A program made the translations under genes and the position numbers. A DNA stretch of 64,000 nucleotides. It comes from Bacillota bacterium (lineage in GTDB: Bacteria; Bacillota; Clostridia; Oscillospirales; Ruminococcaceae). The stretch lies in the NCBI GenBank assembly GCA_023415575.1, contig JAEZKF010000028.1:62001-126000 (forward strand), read 5' to 3'. This document shows positions 1-7,810 of the stretch, one piece after another; position 1 is the stretch's first letter; each line of letters starts with the position of its first letter. A model generated the notes under the pieces. That model was not told the DNA's origin, searched no databases, and saw only the letters and a program-made list of their open reading frames with translations.

Positions 1-765
1 ATTAAAAGACGCAAACGACTCATTGCCTTTAGCCGCGCGATGATTCTAATTCTCTTTATCGGTCTCTGGGAGCTGCTTGCGCAGGTAGGGGTGATTGATA
101 GCTTTATCACAAGCCAGCCTTCGCGAATTGTAAAGACGATTATGGGGTCATCGGCCAACAGCCTACCAGGCCATATGTGGGTTACCTGCTATGAGACAAT
201 TGTGGGCTTCCTCTTAGGCACCATCATCGGCATCGGGATTGCGGTAGCCCTGTGGTGGTCAGGGTTCCTTGCCAAGGTCAGCGAGCCGTTTTTGGTAGTG
301 CTCAACAGTCTGCCGAAGGTTGCACTAGGCCCTGTCATCATTATCTGGGCGGGCGCCGGTGCGCGCGCCATTATTGTGATGGCGCTAGCCATTTCGCTTA
401 TTGTTACAGTACTTGAGATGCTCAACGGGTTTCGCCATACCAATAAAGAGCTCGTGCGTATGGCACAGACATTTGGGGCAAAGAAGGCTCAGATTTTTAT
501 CAAGATTGTGATGCCCTATAATCTCAGCACCATATTTAATACGCTCAAGGTCAACATCGGCCTATCGCTCGTTGGTGTTATATCGGGCGAATTTCTTGTG
601 TCCAAGGCAGGGCTTGGGTACCTGATTGTCTATGGCGGTCAGGTGTTTCAGATGGATCTTGTTATGACAAGTGTGTTCATCCTCGCTGCGGTAGCGGCAA
701 TTATGTATCAAAGTGTAGTGATGCTCGAGCGCTTTGTCATACGCGCAATCAGCCATACCAAATAG
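1..765 (+). CDS. ABC transporter permease, SsuC/TauC/ThiX type (5'-truncated by window edge)
   Basis: Inner-membrane permease of a nitrate/sulfonate/thiamine-precursor type ABC importer. The frame is open from base 1 (basic residues before the first Met at 40), so the true start probably lies outside the window. Several hydrophobic segments are visible, and the cytoplasmic EAA-like loop appears as ELVRMAQTFGAKKAQIFIKIVMP, with the usual A-x-x-x-GA-x-x-x-x-x-F pattern. The GEFL-x-x-x-x-GLGYLI stretch near the C-terminus is typical of the SsuC family. The gene for a matching solute-binding lipoprotein starts 64 bases downstream, so the two form one transporter; the ATPase gene is presumably upstream of the window. 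The substrate cannot be told from sequence: sulfonate, pyrimidine precursor and nitrate/bicarbonate are all possible. Confidence 0.9.
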   Translation: MKRRKRLIAFSRAMILILFIGLWELLAQVGVIDSFITSQPSRIVKTIMGSSANSLPGHMWVTCYETIVGFLLGTIIGIGIAVALWWSGFLAKVSEPFLVVLNSLPKVALGPVIIIWAGAGARAIIVMALAISLIVTVLEMLNGFRHTNKELVRMAQTFGAKKAQIFIKIVMPYNLSTIFNTLKVNIGLSLVGVISGEFLVSKAGLGYLIVYGGQVFQMDLVMTSVFILAAVAAIMYQSVVMLERFVIRAISHTK

Positions 766-829
766 TATTCGGCGCGGCCAAGCGCCGCTCTACATAGAAG
801 CGTTCGATACCTTTGAAAGGAGTGTCAGT

Positions 830-1840
830 ATGAAGAAACTCTTGCGGTTTGTCTGTGCTGCAATGTGCGTGCTCATGTTTGTAATAGCATTCACCGGATG
901 CAGCAGCAAGACACAGGAAAAGGTAAAGATAAAGGTTAGCGAGGTAACCCATTCGGTGTTTTATGCCCCTCAATATGCGGCAATTAACCTAGGGTACTTT
1001 GAAGATGAAGGATTGGAAATCGAGCTTACTAACGGTGCAGGTGCGGATAAGGTAATGACCGCCGTCCTCTCGGGTGCTGTTGACATCGGCTTTGCAGGGC
1101 CGGAGGCTGCCATCTATGTGTACAACGAGGGCAGGGATGACTACTGCGAGGTATTTGCTCAGCTTACCCAGCGCGACGGTTCCTTCTTCATCGGAAGAGA
1201 GCCGGATGATAACTTCGACTTCGGCAAAACCATCGGCAAGGTAGTTCTGCCCGGACGTAAGGGCGGTGTGCCCTACATGACGCTTGAGTATGTATTTAAG
1301 CAAAACGGCATCATCCCGGGCAAGGATGTCGTCTTTGACGACAGCGTACAGTTTGCGATGATGACCGGCGCATTTACCGGAGGCACGGGTGATTATGTAA
1401 CAGCGTTTGAGCCGACGGCATCAATGCTCGAGCTGGAGGGCAAAGGATACATATTAGCATCCATCGGTAAAGAAAGCGGCGAGATTCCGTACACCGCTTA
1501 CTTTGCACCAAAGAGCTACATTGAAAAGAACCCCGAAATCATCAAGAAGTTTGTGCGCGCAATCTACCGCGGACAGCAGTGGGTCATGAACAGCTCACCT
1601 AAGGATATTGCAAACGCAATAGCTGCATCCTTCCCTGATACCGACATCAAGCTGCTTGAAAAGTCTGCGGAAAGCTACAAGAGCATTGAGGCGTGGAGCA
1701 CGGTTCCCGTGATGAAGGAAGAGGCCTACGAAAAACTCCAAACCGTAATGACCGAAGCGGGAGAACTCAAGCAAAAGGCGCCGTTTGACAAGGTGGTTAA
1801 CAACAAAATTGCTGAGGAAGTAATCGCTGCAACAAAGTAA
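830..1840 (+). CDS. ABC transporter substrate-binding lipoprotein, NMT1/SsuA-like
   Basis: Extracytoplasmic solute-binding protein of about 336 residues. I choose the ATG at 830, which follows a good Shine-Dalgarno sequence (GAAAGGAG), rather than the in-frame start at 734, because it opens with a lipoprotein signal peptide: MKKLLRF, a hydrophobic stretch, then FTGC with the lipidated Cys at residue 24. The mature part has the NMT1/SsuA pattern: HSVFYAPQYAAINLGYFEDEGLEIEL near the N-terminus, then a GADKVMTAVLSGAVDIGFAGPE ligand-cleft region. It partners the permease just upstream. NMT1-like proteins bind sulfonates, thiamine pyrimidine precursors or similar small molecules; which one here is unknown. 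Confidence 0.9.
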   Translation: MKKLLRFVCAAMCVLMFVIAFTGCSSKTQEKVKIKVSEVTHSVFYAPQYAAINLGYFEDEGLEIELTNGAGADKVMTAVLSGAVDIGFAGPEAAIYVYNEGRDDYCEVFAQLTQRDGSFFIGREPDDNFDFGKTIGKVVLPGRKGGVPYMTLEYVFKQNGIIPGKDVVFDDSVQFAMMTGAFTGGTGDYVTAFEPTASMLELEGKGYILASIGKESGEIPYTAYFAPKSYIEKNPEIIKKFVRAIYRGQQWVMNSSPKDIANAIAASFPDTDIKLLEKSAESYKSIEAWSTVPVMKEEAYEKLQTVMTEAGELKQKAPFDKVVNNKIAEEVIAATK

Positions 1841-1865
1841 AATGAATACACAAGAGCATAAAAAG

Positions 1866-1896
1866 CGGCATCGTGTTTACATAAAACACGATGCCG
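1866..1896 (-). terminator. Intrinsic terminator between convergent genes
   Basis: A 13-bp perfect stem (CGGCATCGTGTTT with AAACACGATGCCG) with a 5-base loop lies between the convergent transporter and alcohol dehydrogenase genes. On the minus strand it is followed by CTTTTT, so it best terminates the dehydrogenase; on the plus strand the U-tract is poor. Confidence 0.8.
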
Positions 1897-1941
1897 TCAG
1901 TTGTTATATCGCGGTTACTGATATAAACGAAGTTAACATAA

Positions 1942-3111
1942 TTACATTGCCAGCTTGTAGATGTTAAGGATGTCATCCTTATTAAGCTTTTTGAAGTTGC
2001 CGATGGTACCGCCGCGCGACATAGCACATTTCTCCGCCATCGGGGCAAGATCAGCCTCCACAAAGCCGAGGTCGGGCAGGCGAATCGGCAGCCCAATTGA
2101 TTTGTAAAACGCCTCAAGACGCTCAATGCCAAGCAAAATGGCCTCTTCCTTGCGGTCAAAGCTCAGTTCCACACCCATGACGCGGGTTGCAAACTGCAAG
2201 AAGCGGTCGGGGTTATCCTTGTAGCAGTACTTCATCCATGCGGGGAAGATAACCGCAAGGCCCGCACCATGTGCAACATCGCGCAGAGCGCTCAGCTCAT
2301 GCTCAATCCCGTGAGAACCCCAGTCGCCGATGCGTCCGGTGTTGAGGAGGTTGTTGTGTGCAATGGTGCCCGCCCACATAATCTCGGCGCGGATGTCATA
2401 ATCGTTCGGCTTCTTGAGGGCCATCGGGGTGTAGTAGAGGATTGTTTTCATGGTAGCCTCAATCAGGCGATCGGTTAAGTCAACATGCTCAACCTGAGTG
2501 AAATAACGCTCCATCAGGTGGGCAAGGATATCTGAAGCACCGCAGGCCGTCTGATAATCGGGCAGGGTAAAGGTAAACTCGGGGTTCATGATTGCAAACT
2601 TGGGGATAAAGCAATCACAGCTATAGCCGTACTTACGGCCGGTCTCTTCGTTGGTAATTACGCTTGAATCGGAGCTTTCGCTGCCCGCTGCGGGAATGGT
2701 GAGCACAACGCCGATGGGCAAGGCTTCTGTTGCATCTGCTTTACCCTCGTAGAAGTCCCATACGTCGCCGTCATACTTTGCGCCAATGGCAATGGCCTTG
2801 GCGGAGTCAATGGCGCTGCCGCCGCCGGCCGCGAGGATGAAGTCAATCTTGTTCTCGCGGCAAAGGCGAATGCCCTCATGCACCAGCGACAATCTGGGGT
2901 TAGGCTTTACACCGCCAAGCTCGGTTACCGCCAGTCCCGCATCCTTTAAGGATTTAACCAGTGTATCGTACAGACCGCTTTTTTTAATGGAGCCGCCGCC
3001 GTAGTGCAGCAAAACATTCTTTCCGTATTGTGCGCAGTTTTCGCCGGCCGTGGCTTCAGTGCCTTTACCGAAGATGATCTTTGCCGGGTTGTAGTAGGTA
3101 AAGTTTAGCAT
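1942..3111 (-). CDS. Iron-containing alcohol dehydrogenase (BDH/butanol dehydrogenase type)
   Basis: NAD(P)H-dependent group III alcohol dehydrogenase of about 389 residues, close to the 385-390 usual for the BdhA/YqhD branch. Visible are FGKGTEA at the N-terminus, the dinucleotide-binding GGGSAIDSAKAIA, and the metal-binding part with DILAHLMERYF (Asp, His), HNNLLNTGR and GIEHELSALRDVAHGAGLAV (His pair). The start is the ATG at 3111, preceded by GGAGGA; an in-frame codon seven residues upstream lacks a ribosome-binding site. It is a single gene with its own promoter and terminator. Likely role: reduction of butyraldehyde or other aldehydes during fermentation. The exact substrate is inference. 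Confidence 0.93.
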   Translation of the reverse strand: MLNFTYYNPAKIIFGKGTEATAGENCAQYGKNVLLHYGGGSIKKSGLYDTLVKSLKDAGLAVTELGGVKPNPRLSLVHEGIRLCRENKIDFILAAGGGSAIDSAKAIAIGAKYDGDVWDFYEGKADATEALPIGVVLTIPAAGSESSDSSVITNEETGRKYGYSCDCFIPKFAIMNPEFTFTLPDYQTACGASDILAHLMERYFTQVEHVDLTDRLIEATMKTILYYTPMALKKPNDYDIRAEIMWAGTIAHNNLLNTGRIGDWGSHGIEHELSALRDVAHGAGLAVIFPAWMKYCYKDNPDRFLQFATRVMGVELSFDRKEEAILLGIERLEAFYKSIGLPIRLPDLGFVEADLAPMAEKCAMSRGGTIGNFKKLNKDDILNIYKLAM

Positions 3112-3151
3112 AACTATCTTCCTCCATATCATAAACTATTGTGTACGAGCC

Positions 3152-3180
3152 TATATACTCATATAATATACGCAATTCAA
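3152..3180 (-). promoter_or_regulatory. Promoter of the alcohol dehydrogenase gene
   Basis: On the minus strand TTGAAT (3175-3180) is followed by a 17-base spacer and TATATA (3152-3157). It lies about 40 bases upstream of the dehydrogenase start, as expected for a sigma-A promoter. Confidence 0.55.
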
Positions 3181-3310
3181 AAATAAATCTACCCAAATTC
3201 TTGAACAAAATAAACCATGGCAGTTTTACATGATAGTATCCTTTTTCCTTTGAGGGATTATACAAGAATATAATTAAAAGGCAAATCTGGCATAGTCGAT
3301 TAGAAAAAAC

Positions 3311-3340
3311 TTGCGCAAAGGTAATGCTAAGTTGTATAAT
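3311..3340 (+). promoter_or_regulatory. Probable promoter of the PHP phosphoesterase gene
   Basis: TTGCGC (3311-3316), 18-base spacer, perfect TATAAT (3335-3340). This would give a leader of about 170 bases before the gene at 3521. The rest of the 3112-3520 intergenic stretch is AT-rich and shows no gene I can support. Confidence 0.5.
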
Positions 3341-3520
3341 ATTTGTGTATATTTTAAGATTAGGCATTATTCTGACGGCACGCATATTGTGTGGCAATAT
3401 CCAACCGACTAAAACGGTAGGCTGCTATAGCGTTATGCACACCGTATCAATGATAGTATGCTCCAGGGGGGTAAGGGTAAGAAAGTTTGGCGGCTCACTG
3501 CCGGAAAAGAGGGGAATAAT

Positions 3521-4351
3521 ATGTTAGGAGATCTACACTGCCATACGAGGATATCGGATGGTTCGATGGGAATCGAAGACGTCATTGCCTACGCAAAGCG
3601 GGCAGGGCTGTCGTTTGTTTCCGTTACTGATCACGATACAATGTCAGGCGTAATGCGCGCTAAGGTTTTGGGTAAGCGTTACGGCATTGAGGTTGTGCCC
3701 GGATGTGAGCTTTCCTCCGTTGACCCCGATACCGGCAGAAAGGTTCACATCCTCTGTTACCAACCTGTCTTTCCGGAGCGCCTCGAGCACCTGTTTGTGC
3801 GGGTTCAGGAGGAGCGTACCATCGCCGGAAGCGAGATGCTCAAAAAGGTGATGAGGCTGTTCCCCGTAACCCTTGAGCATGTGCTGCGTTACACCTCAGG
3901 CAGCAAGATAGTCTACAAGGCCCACATCATGAACGCCCTCATGGATTTGGGCTATTGTGCGGAGATCTACGGCGATTTGTTTAACGAACTCTTTTCGCCG
4001 CAAGACGGCAGTTGTTACGCTGATTTTACGCGCCCGAACGTTTATGATGTTCTGCAGCTTGTGCACGACGCGCAGGGGATTGCGATACTCGCACATCCGC
4101 CGACCTATGACAGCATGGACTTCATGATAAAGGCGGCAAAGGACCACCTGATTGACGGTGTGGAGCTGTGGCATCCCGAAATTGGGGAAGAGGACGCCAA
4201 GGTGATTGCCGAAACCGCTAAGGAGTACGGCCTGCTTGTTACAGGCGGCAGCGATTTTCATGGGATGTACCGGTCAAGCCCCACTCCAATCGGTGCCTGC
4301 ACAACGCCGGAATATGCGCTTGACGCACTTTTAACCTACAAGGTAAAATAA
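3521..4351 (+). CDS. PHP domain phosphoesterase (RNase AM / nucleoside bisphosphate phosphatase-like)
   Basis: Metal-dependent phosphoesterase of about 276 residues. The ATG at 3521 follows AGAGGGG and immediately gives the PHP motif LHCHTRISDG. Further metal ligands appear as TDHDTMSG, ILCY, ILAHPPTY and the C-terminal GGSDFHGMY. The order of His/Asp motifs matches the COG0613 branch (TrpH/YciV, 5'-3' exonuclease on short RNA and 3',5'-nucleoside bisphosphates). It stands just upstream of a small TSCPD gene on the same strand (about 80 bases). Function beyond phosphoesterase is inference. Confidence 0.88.
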   Translation: MLGDLHCHTRISDGSMGIEDVIAYAKRAGLSFVSVTDHDTMSGVMRAKVLGKRYGIEVVPGCELSSVDPDTGRKVHILCYQPVFPERLEHLFVRVQEERTIAGSEMLKKVMRLFPVTLEHVLRYTSGSKIVYKAHIMNALMDLGYCAEIYGDLFNELFSPQDGSCYADFTRPNVYDVLQLVHDAQGIAILAHPPTYDSMDFMIKAAKDHLIDGVELWHPEIGEEDAKVIAETAKEYGLLVTGGSDFHGMYRSSPTPIGACTTPEYALDALLTYKVK

Positions 4352-4431
4352 AAGCATCATTTTTATACTTAATTTTGACGCATATAACTTAACAACCTCG
4401 TATATGATATAACAAATAAGGATGAATCAGC

Positions 4432-4689
4432 ATGCAAATTACATACAAGCCCCGCGGCGTATGCGCTGCAATGATAGATATTACCCTTGACGATGACGGG
4501 GTAATACAGGATGTCCGTTTTACAGGCGGATGTAACGGCAATGGGCAGGGAATATCCGCACTGGTAAAGGGGATGTCTGCAGCCGAAGCGATAAAGCGAC
4601 TTCGGGGTATCAAGTGCTCGTTCAAGTCTACCTCCTGTCCGGACCAGCTCGCAGTAGCACTGGAGCAGGCGGTGGCTGTTCACAAGTAG
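4432..4689 (+). CDS. TSCPD domain protein (TIGR03905 family)
   Basis: An 85-residue protein matching the small TSCPD family found as a free-standing protein in Firmicutes. It carries the C-terminal S-T-S-C-P-D signature (TSCPDQLA) that also ends some ribonucleotide reductases, plus TGGCNGNGQGISALVKGM. The ATG at 4432 follows an AAGGATGA element. Its biochemical role is not established; a metal- or nucleotide-linked function has been guessed from the reductase tail. It is complete for the family. Confidence 0.85.
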   Translation: MQITYKPRGVCAAMIDITLDDDGVIQDVRFTGGCNGNGQGISALVKGMSAAEAIKRLRGIKCSFKSTSCPDQLAVALEQAVAVHK

Positions 4690-4715
4690 CTTTGTGTGGG
4701 GGAGAGTGCAAATAG

Positions 4716-5360
4716 GTGGAGTTTTTTGGCTTGCTTAGCCTTTTGACAGCGGCGGGACTGATATTCTGCGCGATGGAAAAGAGCAAACAGAATAGGGTTT
4801 TGGCGTATGCGGCAGAAGCAGATGACAGCGATATCAAAATAGCAGGTGAAAAACCACAGCACCAAAGCTCGTCGGAGGAACTGGAACAGCTTGCCGATCT
4901 GGTAAAATCCGAACACGATAACGGCAACATACAGCGTGCAAAACGTCTTGCGGTTACACTCGTAGATACCGTGTTTACCCACGATATCTTCACCGATGGT
5001 GTTACAGACGATAATCTGCTTTTGCAGATACGGCTTTTGATTACCTTTACCATTGATATCTGCATGGAAAACGGTCTGCCCAACCAGATTGTTGCACAGT
5101 CCGCGCAAAACCTTTATTATGAACAGATTATGCTGCGCGATAAGTCCTTCTATGACGAGATTCAGACCTCCGGTGCCTTTTCCATGTACCTGTTATGCAC
5201 CCGCTCGGAGACTGCGAACTCAACCTCAATCGGGGAGGAGTTTGCAAAGCTCTGCGGCAAAGAGGACGACAGCGAGTATATCAAGCTGGGCCGAGATATC
5301 TTTGAGTACTATCTCAAACTGAGCTATGACAAGATACGCGCTTGTGAGTTTGTGAAATAA
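4716..5360 (+). CDS. Hypothetical membrane-anchored protein, unknown family
   Basis: I do not recognise this 214-residue protein. It begins at a GTG (4716) preceded by GGGGGA, 27 bases after the TSCPD gene, and ends at a strong terminator. The first about 20 residues (FFGLLSLLTAAGLIFCAME) form one hydrophobic segment, followed by a short acidic linker with QHQSSSEE and then a predicted all-helical, acidic soluble domain. There are no catalytic motifs that I can name. The layout (N-terminal anchor, helical cytoplasmic domain) would suit a scaffold or regulatory protein. Its close spacing to the TSCPD gene suggests co-transcription. Confidence 0.7.
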   Translation: MEFFGLLSLLTAAGLIFCAMEKSKQNRVLAYAAEADDSDIKIAGEKPQHQSSSEELEQLADLVKSEHDNGNIQRAKRLAVTLVDTVFTHDIFTDGVTDDNLLLQIRLLITFTIDICMENGLPNQIVAQSAQNLYYEQIMLRDKSFYDEIQTSGAFSMYLLCTRSETANSTSIGEEFAKLCGKEDDSEYIKLGRDIFEYYLKLSYDKIRACEFVK

Positions 5361-5375
5361 CCAAATGCAATAAAC

Positions 5376-5405
5376 AATCCCCGAGAGGTATTCTCGGGGA
5401 TTTTC
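5376..5405 (+). terminator. Intrinsic terminator after the hypothetical gene
   Basis: An 11-bp stem, AATCCCCGAGA with TCTCGGGGATT, is followed by TTTTC. It closes the plus-strand run of genes that starts at 3521. Confidence 0.8.
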
Positions 5406-5420
5406 TTTGTGGCAATCAAA

Positions 5421-5460
5421 AAGAGCAATCCAAAGCCCAATTGGGTTAAGGATTGCTCTT
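5421..5460 (-). terminator. Intrinsic terminator of the Mrp gene
   Basis: An 11-bp stem (AAGAGCAATCC with GGATTGCTCTT) lies just past the stop of the minus-strand Mrp gene. On that strand the stem is followed by a TTTTT run. Confidence 0.8.
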
Positions 5461-5477
5461 ATTTGATTTATAACGAG

Positions 5478-6332
5478 TTATTGGTTGTCGGACTTCTTTG
5501 AAACAGCCGCTTCAATATCCTCGACGGCCTTATCCAGCCAGTCTCCGACAAAGAGCTCAAGTAAGCCGCTATCGCACTGGCGGGCAAGCTCGGGGTTGAT
5601 GGGCAGTTGTCCGAGTACACGGGTGCCGTTTTCCTTGGCTACATCATGCACATGGCTTTCGCCAAAGATGCTGGTGCGTTTTTTGCAGTCGGGGCACTCA
5701 AAGTAGCTCATGTTCTCAACAATGCCGAGGATGGGGATGTTCATCATCTTCGCCATGTTTACGGCCTTGGACACAATCATAGAAACAAGCTCCTGCGGGG
5801 AGGTGACTATTACAATTCCATCAAGCGGGAGCGCCTGAAACACTGTCAGCGGAACATCACCGGTTCCGGGAGGCATATCCACAAACATAAAGTCAATATC
5901 CGACCAGATGACATCCGACCAGAACTGCCTGATTGCACCCGAGATGACCGGCCCGCGCCACACGACAGGCAAATTCTCGTTTTCAAGCAGAAGGTTTACC
6001 GACATAATCTCAATGCCGGTCTTAGTTTTGGCGGGGAGCATACCCCACTCGTTGGTCTTAACGCCGGTCTGCAGACCAAAGATCTTCGGTATGGAAGGCC
6101 CCGTTACATCCGCATCCAGAATGGCGGTGCGGTAGCCGTTGCGATTAAACAGTACGGCAAGCATAGAGGTGACAAGCGACTTGCCGACGCCGCCCTTGCC
6201 GCTTACAACGCCGATAACATGCTTTACGCTGCTCATCGCATGGCCGGGCTCAAGCATATCCTTCGGGTCCATCTTTCGGGAGGCACATTCCTCACCGCAG
6301 CTTGCGCAATCGTTTGAACAATTTGCACTCAT
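5478..6332 (-). CDS. Mrp/NBP35-type P-loop ATPase, Fe-S cluster carrier
   Basis: Cytosolic ATPase of 284 residues that carries or delivers Fe-S clusters (Mrp/ApbC/NBP35 family). The deviant Walker A GKGGVGKS sits near residue 48, with FVDMPPGTGD as the switch region and a C-terminal CPDC pair (YFECPDCKK) that bridges a cluster at the dimer interface. The N-terminus has an extra Cys array (C5, C9, C12, C16), resembling the N-terminal ferredoxin-like motif of NBP35 rather than the DUF59 domain of longer Mrp proteins. The start is ATG with AAGGAG seven bases upstream. It is monocistronic, closed by the terminator at 5421-5460. Its likely clients are the many Fe-S enzymes of an anaerobe. Confidence 0.92.
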   Translation of the reverse strand: MSANCSNDCASCGEECASRKMDPKDMLEPGHAMSSVKHVIGVVSGKGGVGKSLVTSMLAVLFNRNGYRTAILDADVTGPSIPKIFGLQTGVKTNEWGMLPAKTKTGIEIMSVNLLLENENLPVVWRGPVISGAIRQFWSDVIWSDIDFMFVDMPPGTGDVPLTVFQALPLDGIVIVTSPQELVSMIVSKAVNMAKMMNIPILGIVENMSYFECPDCKKRTSIFGESHVHDVAKENGTRVLGQLPINPELARQCDSGLLELFVGDWLDKAVEDIEAAVSKKSDNQ

Positions 6333-6419
6333 TACGATTCTCCTTATCTATTCGTCTAAGTTCAGTATAAGTGTTGGAATATTGTTTGTCAAATGAGAAT
6401 GAGTATGAGAAATTCAGGT

Positions 6420-7745
6420 TTAGCTAACAGTAGCAAACGTTTTTTCTTCTTCTTTTTGGGTGAAGATATCCTTTTTTGCAAGCTGCTCGCGGGCAACGGA
6501 GAGCATCAGCTTTATGCGGTTTTCCTGATTGACGCGGGTAGCACTCGGGTCGTAATCGATGGGCACGATGTTCGCTCGTTCATCAATAGCGCGGATGCTG
6601 CGTATCATACCCTTACCGCAGATGTGGTTGGGCAGGCAGCCGAAAGGCTGAGTGCAAACGATGTTTTCATACCCAAGCTCTACAAGCTCAAGCATCTCTG
6701 CGGTTAAAAGCCAGCCCTCGCCCATCTTGCTGCCGTAGCCGATCACACCGTCTACGAGCGACTTGGTGTGTTCATAAGAGGAGGGAGGCAAAAACTGCGG
6801 GAACTTCTTCACTGCATCAATCAACGCGCGCTCCATGCTCAAAAGATAATCCATAAACGCCTTTACAACGGCGTACTTTATCTTACTTCCGCCGTAGAGC
6901 TTGATGTCCTCCAGGCGGTTGTCTGTCTTGAAAAGCATAAAGCTCATAATGCCGGGCACCATGACCTCGCAGTCCTGCTGGGCCAAGAATGCCTCTAAAC
7001 TATTGTTGCCAAGGCTTGAGTATTTAACATAGATTTCGCCCACAACGCCCACCTTTACAATGGAGCGCTTCTTAATCGGAATGGCGGCGAAATCCGCTGC
7101 TATCTGGTCAAGATTCTGCTTCATCTCCCTCACACTCAGGGCCTTGCCGCGTGTGTAGAGGGATGTAAGGGTATCAATCCATTTTGAAACCAAAGCATCG
7201 CTTGCGCCTTTTTCGATCTCATAGGGGCGAACCTGATTGCTCAAAAGCATCAGGGCGTCGCCATAAACGAGCGAAACAATCATCTTACGAATAAGCGGCA
7301 GTGTCAGCTTAAAACCGCTGTTCTTTTCAAGGCCAGAAAGGTTCAGCGAAATAACGGGGATGTTCTCATATCCCGCCTTGACAAGCGCCTTGCGCAGAAG
7401 GTGTATGTAGTTCGAGGCACGGCAGCCGCCGCCCGTCTGGGTGATAATCAGCGCCGTGCGGTCAAGGTCGTACTTGCCGCTTGATAGGGCGTCAATCATC
7501 TGACCGATGACAAGCAGGGCGGGGTAGCAGGTGTCATTGTGAACATACTTTAAACCCTGCAGTACTACCTCAGGCCCCGTGTTGTCCAGCAGGTGGACAC
7601 GGTACCCGCTGTTCGCAAGCACATTCTTAATAAGCTCAAAATGGATAGGCGCCATCATTGGTATTAAGATTGTGTATTCACGGCGCATCTCCTTGGTAAA
7701 GAGAAGACGTCCCGACTTATCGCGTTTGAGTTGTGCCATAGGCAT
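6420..7745 (-). CDS. 2-hydroxyacyl-CoA dehydratase-like protein (C-terminal half of the activase-related fusion)
   Basis: A protein of about 441 residues matching the part that follows the DUF2229 region in the long, about 1400-residue, acyl-CoA dehydratase activase-related proteins of Clostridia. It has Cys-containing motifs that could bind an Fe-S cluster: DTCYPALLVIGQ, TQTGGGCRASNY, and a CTQPFGCLPNHICGKG block near the C-terminus. The start is uncertain among three Met codons (7751, 7745, 7739); I prefer 7745, five bases after AAGGA. It lies 65 bases downstream of the activase gene on the same strand, so the two are one operon. The substrate is unknown. The dehydratase family acts on 2-hydroxyacyl-CoA by ketyl radical chemistry, but this branch has no assigned reaction that I know. 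Confidence 0.82.
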   Translation of the reverse strand: MPMAQLKRDKSGRLLFTKEMRREYTILIPMMAPIHFELIKNVLANSGYRVHLLDNTGPEVVLQGLKYVHNDTCYPALLVIGQMIDALSSGKYDLDRTALIITQTGGGCRASNYIHLLRKALVKAGYENIPVISLNLSGLEKNSGFKLTLPLIRKMIVSLVYGDALMLLSNQVRPYEIEKGASDALVSKWIDTLTSLYTRGKALSVREMKQNLDQIAADFAAIPIKKRSIVKVGVVGEIYVKYSSLGNNSLEAFLAQQDCEVMVPGIMSFMLFKTDNRLEDIKLYGGSKIKYAVVKAFMDYLLSMERALIDAVKKFPQFLPPSSYEHTKSLVDGVIGYGSKMGEGWLLTAEMLELVELGYENIVCTQPFGCLPNHICGKGMIRSIRAIDERANIVPIDYDPSATRVNQENRIKLMLSVAREQLAKKDIFTQKEEEKTFATVS

Positions 7746-7810
7746 AGTCATCCTTTCGCCCTGGGGATTTGCACCGCTACTCGGGCTACAATAAACCTTT
7801 ATATAACCGC

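Noticed and set aside
5607..6317. A 236-codon open frame on the plus strand opposite the Mrp gene
   Set aside because: It mirrors a convincing Mrp ATPase on the other strand, has no ribosome-binding site and encodes no recognisable motif.
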